The notes beneath the pieces were generated by a model, which was given only the letters and a program-made list of their open reading frames with translations, was not told where the DNA came from and searched no databases. 40,275 nt of DNA from an uncultured bacterium (lineage in GTDB: Bacteria > Verrucomicrobiota > Kiritimatiellia > RFP12 > UBA1067): positions 1-40,275 of the forward strand of contig CACWIW010000049.1 of assembly GCA_902761035.1 (NCBI GenBank). The letters are read 5' to 3'. Positions 17,451-25,600 of this stretch are shown in pieces; position 1 is the first letter of the stretch, and each line of letters begins with the position of its first letter. Made by a program: the position numbers and the translations under genes.

Positions 17451-17656
17451 AGGCTAAACCCTATTGGCGTGTCGTCGAAGTTTTGAAGGCTTATGGTTTT
17501 GTTTACATTCGTTCCGTCGGCTCCCATCGGCAATTTCACAAGCCTGGCCTCGTCATGATTGTCACCGTTCCCTTTCATGGCCGTAACTGCATGATCAAGA
17601 CCGGCATTCTCAAAAGCATTGCCCGTCAATCCGGCATCCCCGATTCCGCATTCTGA
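17447..17656 (+). CDS. hicA: HicA-family mRNA interferase toxin
   Basis: The 69-residue product starts at ATG 17447, overlapping hicB by four bases. It has the double-stranded-RNA-binding-like HicA layout: VVEVLKAYGFVYIRSVGSHRQF with the catalytic His in GSH, VTVPFHGR, and the closing helix KTGILKSIARQSGI. The key residues are intact, so this toxin-antitoxin pair is probably functional, unlike the two AbrB/PIN pairs next to it. Confidence 0.87.
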   Translation: MKAKPYWRVVEVLKAYGFVYIRSVGSHRQFHKPGLVMIVTVPFHGRNCMIKTGILKSIARQSGIPDSAF

Positions 17657-17673
17657 TTCATCCCCTTCCGCCA

Positions 17674-17789
17674 ATCATTTTGCTTTTTAGTGTCAAACTC
17701 CCGCACCAGGTGACAGCAAATACAAATATGGCTTCTATTTTGTTGTCGCTCCAGACGTTGACAAGCTGAACAAGTTCTACTGGAAGTAA
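17674..17789 (+). pseudogene. 3' remnant of a SUMF1-type secreted protein gene (copy C)
   Basis: Starting about 18 bases after hicA, the sequence repeats the region at 13455-13577: a TTTTGCTTTTTAGTGTCAAA stretch, then codons for the YGFYFVVAP...KFYWK tail and a TAA at 17787-17789. An in-frame start is lacking. The folded 3' element follows directly. Confidence 0.7.
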
Positions 17790-17860
17790 ACGCAATCATG
17801 CGATAGCAGTACTGTGGCGGCAGTTCGTGTTTCAGCGAACTGCCGCCGCGCTCGTTGTGG
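17790..17860 (+). repeat. Folded 3' element, shortened copy with a perfect hairpin
   Basis: It begins with ACGCAATCATGCGATAGC. Hairpin 1 at 17816-17847 is fully Watson-Crick paired: GGCGGCAGTTCG, loop TGTTTCAG, CGAACTGCCGCC. Stem positions that are G-U in the other two copies are A-U or G-C here, which supports selection on RNA pairing. Hairpin 2 is lost at a junction with a DUF4186 fragment. Confidence 0.75.
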
Positions 17861-17966
17861 GCGCGGACATCCCGTGTTTGTCGCCCAGCATGCCTGCGTC
17901 TGCTGCTGCCGCGACTGCCTCGCGAAGTGGTGGAAGGTACCGCGCGGCGTCGTAATCCCCGCCGAG
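17861..17966 (+). pseudogene. DUF4186 gene fragment
   Basis: The frame encodes HPVFVAQHACVCCCRDCL and KWWKVPRGVVIPAE, matching the middle of the intact DUF4186 protein at 26484-26840. The 5' part is deleted at GCGCGG, a short sequence shared by the 3' element and the DUF4186 gene. The 3' part ends at 17966, where the MITE-like element begins. Confidence 0.8.
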
Positions 17967-18156
17967 CATTCTGATATTTGGAAACAACTATTTAAAACAA
18001 CTTGCCTTTGGCGCGCGGGCTAACTCGCCCGCGCCCAATTGCCGATCCTCAAACTGTCGCGATTATGAATGCTCAAGGTGCGCCCGCAGGATAATGTTGT
18101 TCTTGAAAGTTGTCATGGTTGTTTCCAAATCCCAAGTACGTATGGGTGAAAAACGC
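17967..18156. mobile_element. MITE-like inverted repeat element, copy B
   Basis: It shares with copy A (2484-2743) the left-arm bases GGAAACAACTATTT, AAACAACTTGCC and CTAACTCGCCCG, and the right-arm bases GTTGTTTCCAA and AACGCAGATGCGCCC. The outer left end is missing, so the arms are less symmetric than in copy A. It interrupts the DUF4186 fragment and lies just upstream of the kinase 2 promoter. Confidence 0.6.
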
Positions 18157-18193
18157 AGATGCGCCCTGGAATTGCGCTTTTACGAAAATCGCC

Positions 18194-18222
18194 TTGCGCC
18201 GCAAGGTGGACTTTGATATTAT
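18194..18222 (+). promoter_or_regulatory. Promoter of the kinase 2-sigma 2 operon
   Basis: TTGCGC (18194-18199), a 17-bp spacer and TATTAT (18217-18222) lie 28 bases before ATG 18251. The -35 box is of the same TTGCG type as the two abrB promoters. TTGCG also pairs with CGCAA a few bases on (18200-18204). Confidence 0.55.
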
Positions 18223-18250
18223 ACCGCCGTTCTCAGAATAGATTTGAAGA

Positions 18251-19324
18251 ATGACCTTTGACCCAGGACATAAAATCGGTGCTTACCGTATAATCCGCCT
18301 TCTCGGTGAGGGCGGCATGGGGGCTGTGTACGAGGTTGAGCACGAACAGCTTGGCGTTCACTATGCGTTGAAGTCCTTTACGCTCGAGAACGGGTACGTC
18401 GATGTGCTGAAAAACAAGTTCCTGGCCGAAGGGAAGATCCTTGCGCGCCTTCATGACCCGCATCTGGTGCGGGTCTTTGATCTGAGCTTCGACGAAACGA
18501 CCGGTACGCCGTATTTCGTGATGGACCTTGTATTGTCAGAGGACGGCAGACCTCGCACGCTTTTTGACGTCAAGACGGCGGAGCTCGACGAGGATTGCAT
18601 CCTTGGATGGTTTGTGGAGCTTGCCTCCGCCATAGACTACATTCACGAGCAGGGCATCGTCCACCGCGACATCAAGCTAGGCAACGTCCTCATTTCTTCG
18701 GATGGGCATCTCGTTCTTTCCGACTTCGGCATTTCACGCCTGTTCTCGGAGCGCCTGCGCTCCGATGTAAAGGCCGCCAACACGATTGTGTCGGAGGTCA
18801 CGACGGCAACCAGCCTCGTGATGGGAACGCAGGGCTACATGGCGCCCGAAGTCGCCCGCGGCGAAGAGGCGACGCCTGCGGCGGACTCGTACTCGCTGGG
18901 CGTCATGTTCGTCTATCTGCTGACGGGAATCTGGTATGAGCCCGGTTCCAAGGTGTTCAAGGTCTTGGAGACGCTTGAATATCGTTGGATAGACGTTCTG
19001 CCGCGCCTTCTGGCCGAGAACCCGGCGGAGCGTCAGACGAACCTCTCGGAACTCGCCGAAACGTTGCGGAGTGCCCAAGTCGCCGAGCCGGAGAAGGCGA
19101 AGGAACCGGAAACGCCTCCGCGCCGGAAGAGCCGCGTTCTCCTTGCGCTTGCAGGGGCTGCTGGCCTCATCGTCGCCGTCGTCGGTTACTTTGCATTCTC
19201 ACGCCGTCCCGCGTCTTCCGCAGCCGACGATGTTACAATCTCTCCCAGTTCGGCGCCTTCCGCAATCAATGATTTTGACGCGGCGTTCAGCCTTCGCGGC
19301 ATTTACGGGGGGCCTCGGCAATGA
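18251..19324 (+). CDS. Membrane-anchored Hanks-type Ser/Thr protein kinase, copy 2
   Basis: The 357-residue product is collinear with kinase 1 over residues 1-290, with the glycine loop, K41, HRDIKLGN (138-145), DFG (158-160) and GTQGYMAPE all intact. One membrane segment lies at about 295-316 and is followed by about 40 tail residues (INDFDAAFS), again without a sensor domain. Tails of both copies keep a DF-x-x-x-F-S pattern although otherwise different. The stop overlaps the sigma 2 start as ATGA. The sequence diverges from copy 1 mainly in the juxtamembrane and tail parts, which may set partner specificity. It has its own promoter at 18194. Confidence 0.92.
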   Translation: MTFDPGHKIGAYRIIRLLGEGGMGAVYEVEHEQLGVHYALKSFTLENGYVDVLKNKFLAEGKILARLHDPHLVRVFDLSFDETTGTPYFVMDLVLSEDGRPRTLFDVKTAELDEDCILGWFVELASAIDYIHEQGIVHRDIKLGNVLISSDGHLVLSDFGISRLFSERLRSDVKAANTIVSEVTTATSLVMGTQGYMAPEVARGEEATPAADSYSLGVMFVYLLTGIWYEPGSKVFKVLETLEYRWIDVLPRLLAENPAERQTNLSELAETLRSAQVAEPEKAKEPETPPRRKSRVLLALAGAAGLIVAVVGYFAFSRRPASSAADDVTISPSSAPSAINDFDAAFSLRGIYGGPRQ

Positions 19325-19920
19325 GTCTTTTTCCTCTGACGTCTTTGACCTTGCTTCAGAATCTGGCTGTCGAGAAGACGGGCGGGAACGAGGCTTCTTG
19401 GGTGCGCTTCTTCAATCTCTACACGCCGGCCATACGCCGGTTCGTGGAGTGGAACGACCATGTACACGATCCGGACGATGTGGTTCAGGAGGTTTACCTC
19501 AAGCTAGTCGAGATCATCCGCTCGGGGAAGTACAATCCCGACAAGGCGCGGTTTCGGACGTTCATTGCGCTTCTCATACGCCGTCAGCTGATTACGCTTT
19601 ACCGGCAGGATCAGGCGAGGCATGTCGCCGACCGCTGCTCAATCGACGATTTGACGGAAGAACTTGCCGTTCCATCTGAACAATATGAGCAAGTTGACCT
19701 GAGTTGGGCAAAGGCCAAGCATGAGGCGGCGGTCGAACATGTCCTTACAAAAGTGGCGATGAAGCAGCAGTCCAGAGACATTTATCGTGCTTATGTTATT
19801 GAAAACCGTCCAATAGAAGAGGTTTCTGCGACTTTTGGCGTTACGTCCGACATCATCTACAAGGTCAAGAACCGTGTAAGCAAGATGATCGAGGCGGTCG
19901 AAATGGAATACGCCGAATAA
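19321..19920 (+). CDS. ECF-type RNA polymerase sigma factor, partner of kinase 2
   Basis: The 199-residue product, translationally coupled to kinase 2 through ATGA, has region 2 (HDPDDVVQEVYLKL at 49-62, FRTFIALLIRRQLITLYRQ at 78-96) and region 4 (FGVTSDIIYKVKNRV). It has the same length as sigma 1, with no gap in region 2, but many substitutions, so the two may read different promoters. Immediately downstream, 19929-19980, is a promoter/leader block that is repeated before the BspA-type gene and may be a target of this factor. Confidence 0.88.
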   Translation: MSLFPLTSLTLLQNLAVEKTGGNEASWVRFFNLYTPAIRRFVEWNDHVHDPDDVVQEVYLKLVEIIRSGKYNPDKARFRTFIALLIRRQLITLYRQDQARHVADRCSIDDLTEELAVPSEQYEQVDLSWAKAKHEAAVEHVLTKVAMKQQSRDIYRAYVIENRPIEEVSATFGVTSDIIYKVKNRVSKMIEAVEMEYAE

Positions 19921-19928
19921 AAAAATCA

Positions 19929-19980
19929 GATTTTCGCGAGAGATTTGCCCGCGCCGTGCGTATAATGTCAGTGAACGCAG
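19929..19980 (+). promoter_or_regulatory. Shared promoter/leader block, copy before the unknown anchored protein
   Basis: The block contains GAGAGATTTG, a 13-base gap and TATAAT (19961-19966), then GTCAGTGAACGCAGCAA. It aligns over about 50 bases with 22579-22632. There is no TTGACA-like -35 box; GRGAGATTTG occupies its place. GAACGC and GCGTTC flank AGCAA in the leader (19973-19989) and can form a small hairpin. Confidence 0.6.
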
Positions 19981-20004
19981 CAAGCGTTCGCAAGGAGTAA
20001 AAAA

Positions 20005-21015
20005 ATGAAAATGACACTAGTATCCGTTACAAGTTCCTGGCTTTGCGCCACGGGTGTGGCCATAATTTCAAGTTTCTGCATCATGACCCGTAGCAATGGC
20101 ACGGCAGCCGACCAGGAAAGGGCGGCGCAGGTCGCTTCTGGCATTTCCAAGAGCGGCACGATTGCTGAGTACAAGCCGACGAATAAGCATTCATCCGCCG
20201 TCAAGAAGACGACGACGGCAAAGGTGGTGAAGGAGGTCAAGATTCCGAAATTTGTAGTGAATCCGATTTACGCTTCGTTCACGAACGCGGTAAACAAACT
20301 TGCAGAAGAGCTGGCGGATGTGGCGAAAGACGGAGAAGTCAAGTTCGAGAACGGCTTTTCCCTGATGAACAAGGGCGGCAAGCCAACACTCAAGTTCCCG
20401 GAGGAATACACGAATGTCGGCATTGGCGGTCTGGCGATAGGCGATGAGTTGAAGGACCCTTCCTTCATGGCTCATCGGAAAAAAATTGACGACACGAATC
20501 AGCAGAAGATTGATGAAGTGGCCTTCAGCGGGTATAAGCGCCTTGACGAGCCTGAACTCTACTGCACAAAGGTTTGGTATTCCGTGCTTCCCTCGACCAG
20601 GCAGGTCGATTCCATTCGGATGCATGGGGATCTTTGCGTTGGGGATGCCGCTAACGCGGACAAGATGATCAAGGAGATTACGCAGTGGATGAAAGAGGAC
20701 TATGGAGCGGTCGATTTACGCGCTGATGTTCCGAAAGGAACGCTCGCCCTGAAGAAGTTCAGGATCGGGAAAGGTATGGACGTGGAGGTCGCGGTGAAAT
20801 GGAAGAGCCGGCGTACGACCGATGGGAGCGATGCCAATATCGACATAAGCTTTACGGTAAGCGAATTGTCCGAGGACAACAAGTATGAGTGGCAGAAGCT
20901 TGGCGAGGCGGCTGACGAGGCACGGGTCACCGAGTACAAGAAATCCGGCATCAACTACTTTACCGTCCGTCCACGGGTGAAGGAAGACGACGTCAAGCGG
21001 AAAGTGGTGTACTGA
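20005..21015 (+). CDS. Unknown protein with N-terminal membrane anchor or signal peptide
   Basis: The 336-residue product has AAGGAG at 19992-19997. Residues about 1-28 are hydrophobic (VTSSWLCATGVAIISSF), with no clear cleavage site, followed by a Ser/Thr/Lys-rich linker and a soluble part rich in charged residues from about 75. I recognise no domain. It sits 84 bases behind the kinase 2-sigma 2 operon and is driven by the shared promoter/leader block. It might be an extracytoplasmic partner of the kinase or an output of the sigma factor; both are inference. Confidence 0.75.
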   Translation: MKMTLVSVTSSWLCATGVAIISSFCIMTRSNGTAADQERAAQVASGISKSGTIAEYKPTNKHSSAVKKTTTAKVVKEVKIPKFVVNPIYASFTNAVNKLAEELADVAKDGEVKFENGFSLMNKGGKPTLKFPEEYTNVGIGGLAIGDELKDPSFMAHRKKIDDTNQQKIDEVAFSGYKRLDEPELYCTKVWYSVLPSTRQVDSIRMHGDLCVGDAANADKMIKEITQWMKEDYGAVDLRADVPKGTLALKKFRIGKGMDVEVAVKWKSRRTTDGSDANIDISFTVSELSEDNKYEWQKLGEAADEARVTEYKKSGINYFTVRPRVKEDDVKRKVVY

Positions 21016-21115
21016 TCCGCGCGCAAACGCGCGGCGATTTTCCTACGCACCGTCCCCCTAGCCTGTGCCATCGAGGACCTTATGGAATGAGATCATTGGG
21101 AATGTGGCATAAGAT

Positions 21116-21232
21116 ATTCGACCGAACGAGAATATGCCAATTCACCGAACGAGAATATGCCAATTCACCGAACGAGATCGCGTCAATTCACCGAACGAGA
21201 TTGCGTCAATTCACCGAACGGCATTGACGCGT
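21116..21232. repeat. 23-bp iteron array overlapping a promoter
   Basis: Five units share TTCACCGAACGAG (the first reads TTCGACCGAACGAG). Later units start at 21141, 21164, 21187 and 21210, exactly 23 bases apart. The second halves fall into two types (AATATGCCAA and ATYGCGTCAA). The last unit contains the -35 box of the downstream ATPase gene, so the array is well placed to be its operator. Weaker matches (GGAACGAGGTG and ATTCACCG) lie upstream of the protease gene near 31837-31874. Confidence 0.85.
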
Positions 21233-21253
21233 GTGGGCAAGATTTGTTATAAT
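21224..21253 (+). promoter_or_regulatory. Promoter of the DUF4143 ATPase gene
   Basis: TTGACG (21224-21229), an 18-bp spacer and TATAAT (21248-21253). The -10 box ends seven bases before ATG 21261 and no Shine-Dalgarno sequence is present, so the mRNA is probably leaderless. The -35 box lies within the last 23-bp iteron. Confidence 0.65.
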
Positions 21254-21260
21254 AAGTGAC

Positions 21261-22568
21261 ATGAAAAACGGAGAAATCTATAAACAACGGATATTAGACG
21301 CGATTTTGGAGCGAAAACTTTCCGGAGCAGGGGCAGTCCTTGTGGAAGGCCCCAAATGGTGCGGTAAGACAACTACATGCGAGCAACATGCAAAAAGTGC
21401 TCTTTACATGGCCGATCCTGTCCGGCGTGACCGTTATCACGTTCAAGCCGAAGTTGATATAACGGAATTGATGAAAGGCGAACAACCTCGCCTCATTGAT
21501 GAATGGCAGGATGCGCCGAAATTCTGGGATGCGATTCGCTACGATGTAGACCACTCGTCGGGTTGGGGGCATTATATCCTAACAGGTTCGGCCGTTCCTC
21601 CAGACGACAAGAAAGAACGGAGTGGAAAGAAGGACATTGTTCATTCCGGAACAGGGAGGATTGTGCGTGTGCGGATGCTCCCAATGTCCCTGTGGGAATC
21701 TGGCGAATCATCGGGAACGGTTTCGCTTGGCTCTTTATTCAATGGGGAGAAGTTCAAAGCGGGCGAGGCCATCGCCAGATCGTTGAAGGATATGGCGTAT
21801 CTTGTCTGCCGCGGCGGATGGCCACAGGCTGTCAGTCAAGACGGAGAAACGGCACTTGAGCGCGCGTTTGAATATGTGGATGCAGTCGTGAATTCTGACA
21901 TATCGCGTGTCGATGGCGTCTCACGCGATCCAAGACGCGCGCGGCTGCTGCTCAAGTCGTACGCCAGGCTACAGGGAACGCAGTCCACCATAGTGAACAT
22001 ACGCAAGGACATGGCGACAGGTGACGGAAACGGTCCCGACGACGATACGGTGTCGTCCTACATTAATTCCTTGCGCAAGATATTCGTAGTCGAGGATGCT
22101 GAGGCTTGGTGCCCGGCACTGCGATCCAGGGCCGCTATCCGCATGTCGCCCACTCGATATTTTTCCGATCCTTCGATTGCCGCCGCGGCACTTGGCCTTG
22201 GGCCTGAGGACTTGATGAACGACATCCGCACTTACGGGATGTTCTTTGAGGCCATGGTGGTACGCGATCTGAGGGTGTATGCTGCTGCGTTGAATGGAGA
22301 TGTCAGCCATTATCTGGACCGCAACGGACTGGAGTGCGATGCGGTCGTACACCTGAGGAATGGCACAAGCGGGCTTGTCGAAGTAAAGCTTGGCGGAGGG
22401 GCTCTCATCAAGGAGGGGGCCAGGACGCTCAACGAACTCTCTGGCATAATCGACACGTCGCGGCAGAAGGAGGTCGCATTCAAGATGGTCGTCACCGCAA
22501 CTGGGGATTTCGCCTATCAGCGACAAGATGGCATCATAGTGTGTCCAGTCGGTGCGCTACGGCCGTAG
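21261..22568 (+). CDS. AAA ATPase with C-terminal DUF4143 domain
   Basis: The 435-residue product starts at ATG 21261; GTG or ATG codons further up lie in the promoter. Walker A is GPKWCGKT (30-37), Walker B-like LIDEWQDAP, and sensor-like YILTGSAVP. The C-terminal half is DUF4143, ending with a PD-(D/E)XK-like strand pattern (LECDAVVHL, then GLVEVKLGG). These ATPases are common in anaerobes and archaea, often in many copies, with no proven function; a mobile or regulatory role is often proposed. The iteron array at its promoter suggests autoregulation. Confidence 0.9.
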   Translation: MKNGEIYKQRILDAILERKLSGAGAVLVEGPKWCGKTTTCEQHAKSALYMADPVRRDRYHVQAEVDITELMKGEQPRLIDEWQDAPKFWDAIRYDVDHSSGWGHYILTGSAVPPDDKKERSGKKDIVHSGTGRIVRVRMLPMSLWESGESSGTVSLGSLFNGEKFKAGEAIARSLKDMAYLVCRGGWPQAVSQDGETALERAFEYVDAVVNSDISRVDGVSRDPRRARLLLKSYARLQGTQSTIVNIRKDMATGDGNGPDDDTVSSYINSLRKIFVVEDAEAWCPALRSRAAIRMSPTRYFSDPSIAAAALGLGPEDLMNDIRTYGMFFEAMVVRDLRVYAAALNGDVSHYLDRNGLECDAVVHLRNGTSGLVEVKLGGGALIKEGARTLNELSGIIDTSRQKEVAFKMVVTATGDFAYQRQDGIIVCPVGALRP

Positions 22569-22578
22569 CGAAAAAATG

Positions 22579-22632
22579 ATTTTCCTGCGGGAGATTTGGA
22601 TGCGTTGTGCGTATAATGTCAATGAACGCAGC
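22579..22632 (+). promoter_or_regulatory. Shared promoter/leader block, copy before the BspA/thioredoxin gene
   Basis: GGGAGATTTG, a 13-base gap and TATAAT (22612-22617), followed by GTCAATGAACGCAGCAA, align with 19929-19980. The start codon is 50 bases after the -10 box. There is no classical -35 box. Confidence 0.6.
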
Positions 22633-22666
22633 AATCGTTTACAGCAATCATTCACAAGGAGGCAAA

Positions 22667-25600
22667 ATGAACTTGAAATTGACCATGATGGTCGCGATGG
22701 CGGCGGCTTGCGCGGCTATCCAGCTGACGGCGATGCCGACAGAGGAAGAGACAAGGAAGGCGGTGCCAGTCGTCAAAAAGATGCTGGCACAAGAGCGGGC
22801 GGCGCTTGAGTCCGGCAGGAAGACGCGCTCCGAAATCGCTGCAGCTGCGATGAAGCTTGCCGGCGAGGCCGATACGGATGCGGCGAAACTGCTCTTGATG
22901 AAAGGGGCGTTTACTCTTTATGTGAAGGACGGCAATCATGAGAAGGCCGTCGAGACGATGAAAGCGCTCGAGGCGGCGATTTCGGACATGCCGCCGCAAA
23001 GCGTCACGAACATGATTGAGGCTGCGCTTCTCGAAGTTTCCAAGAAGGAGGATCGCGCACGGCTTTACAAACTGCTCGATGAATTGAAAAAGAATACTGC
23101 TGGGAATGAAGTGCAGAAGGTGGTAACGAGTACAAAAGACTCTGCAACGGAGACGAATCGGCAGATATTTTCCAGGATGTTCCCGGGGTGGCAAACCAGT
23201 GTGGAACCAACAATCGAATCCAGCCATCGCGGACAGGACAACGTCGCTTTTGTGCATCCGCCGAGTCAGGGGACGTCTGCCGTCGTAAGCCGCGTGCTGA
23301 CGCTTTCCAAAAAGAAACCGTGCCTGTTCCTCACGATCCATGGAAGCTCGGACTTCCTTTTGTCTGTCCTTGTCAACGGCAAGGAAGTCTTGCCCAAGCG
23401 ACTCATCAGCACTCCCGACTATGCGCCTTGGCAGGACTTCACTGTTCCTCTTTTCGCATGGCGAGGACAAGAGGTCAAGGTCGAGGTTGTTGTTACGGCC
23501 AATGAGAGGTATTATAAATCTGCCTCTTTCAAGCACCTTGAAATCGCAGAGGGCAGCGGTCGCGAGAATCTGATTCCCGAAGCGAAGGAGACTGTAGACG
23601 GCTACACATGGTCGTATCGAGTGGAGAACAGCGAGGCTACAATCATTTCCGAGAAAGAAGGGAAGATGTCATGCGCCGTCTCGCCGAAGCCGGTTGGCAG
23701 CATCGTAATCCCCGATATTCTCGGCGGTGTAAAGGTGACAAGTATCGGACAATGGGCTTTTGTTGGTTGCCAAGAACTGGAATCTGTGACGATACCACAA
23801 GGTGTGAAACGCATAGGAAATGTGGCGTTTCTCGAGTGCAAGAAACTCAAATCGGTTGAGATTCCATCCAGCGTGATAGGTATCGGTTGGTGTGCATTCT
23901 ACAGATGCTACGCTCTTGCTTCCGTGAACATTCCTTCCGATTCCGATTTGAAGGGTTTAGAAAATGGGGCTTTTGCCCACTGCTTTGCACTGAAATCGAT
24001 TGCGCTTCCCGATGGAGTAACGAGGATTGCCCGTCATGCGTTTCTTAGATGTTCCAATCTCAAGTCGCTGACAATCCCAGCAGCAGCATCCAGAATTGGA
24101 GGAGAGGCTTTTAGATATTGTGCCAACCTTTCTTCTGTGACGATGCGTGGAGAAAAGCCGGATACATCGGTTCCGCCCGAATATATGTTGCATACGTCGG
24201 ACAACATATTCCTCGACTGTGGCAAGCTCAAGGCGATTCACGTTCCGGCGAATGCAAAGAGCTGGGCGGGGATGAAGAAGTGGCATGGAATTCCACTGGT
24301 GTTTGACGGAAAGGCGGAAACGAATAGTTCAAATTCCGTGAAAGTGCCTGTTGCAAAGGATCTGACAGGCCCTTACGGTATCCTCATGCAGCCCGACCCT
24401 GGTTGCGAGAAGGGTGCTGAGTATGTCCTGAAAAGGCTAGTGGACGACTATCTGCCTGCTGCCGTGCGTTATTACGGGGATCCCTTTGGCGGCAAAGAAC
24501 CATCACGTGTGTTCACGCTCAAGGTAAAGAGAAACGACGGCAAGGATAGAAAATACACAGGGCCGTCATGGGGTAGCCGTGGCGATGGCACCAGTCAGTT
24601 CACGATTGGATTGGCCAAGGGAAGCGATAAATGGGATATGGATCTCGAGCTAGTTGCGAGTGAAATTTTGACGGTCTGCCATGAAGATGTTGGATTTAGT
24701 CTCTACGTGAATGATTTTGTCAGGGGGGATGCTAAGGGTATCGACCCTGTTCCAGGAATCAAGGAAATGATCAGAAAAGGTCTCTCAAAAGAAGGTGATG
24801 CGAAGAAGGATGTTCGACTTAGGGTCTGGCGCAAGTACGCACCCATGTGGTCGGCCTTCGAGGAACTGCGCGCAAGACATCCCAAGTTCATGCTCGATTA
24901 TTGCAATTTGAAGAACTCGCGCTATGCAGAAGGCAAGTTGCCTCAAAAACTGTCTTTCGACCAGATGGCCGATCTTTTGGGTGAGGTTACGGGCGAAAAC
25001 ATGGTCGAACTTTTCAAGAAGCACGGCGTAGGAAGTAGAGAGTCCCAGAAATATCCGTTGCCTAAAATTTCTGTTGCGCAGGCGCTTCAAGGTTGCGATT
25101 TTCTGCTCAACAAGAACTTTAAGAAGAATGCCAAGTACTACCTCTGCCTGTTCTCGGCGTCGTGGTGCGGACCATGCCGAGCAGAGATGCCGCGCATCGC
25201 GAAGACTTATGCGGAGACACTGAAGGACGATCCGAACATCGAGCTTATCCATTTTTCGCGTGATCAGAACGATGAAAAGGCGTTGGCCTGGGCGAAGGAA
25301 CATGACGTCAAGTTCCCTGTCGTGAAACCACATGGCGGCAATCCACTGAATCTGCAAACGAGAGGCATTCCGCACCTATTCATTGTCAAGGCCGACGGCA
25401 CGCTCGTGGAAGAAGGCCACCCCAGGAAGCTGTTCACCGATGAAAAACTCCGCAAACTTAAGTCGGAACGAGGTGTTTCTGAAATGACGTACACCGACAA
25501 TGTCGGGTGTACATGGAGCTATGTCGACAACAATAAGGGCTCCCTGACGATAACAGGTGTAAGTTTGCAGACTCCAAGTTCTGTGACAATACCGACTTCT

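Noticed and set aside
13455..17789. Diversity-generating retroelement with variable repeat at the SUMF1 3' end
   Set aside because: SUMF1/C-lectin C-termini are typical targets and the 3' end is repeated, but no reverse transcriptase or accessory gene is present, and differences between copies are not concentrated at template adenines.
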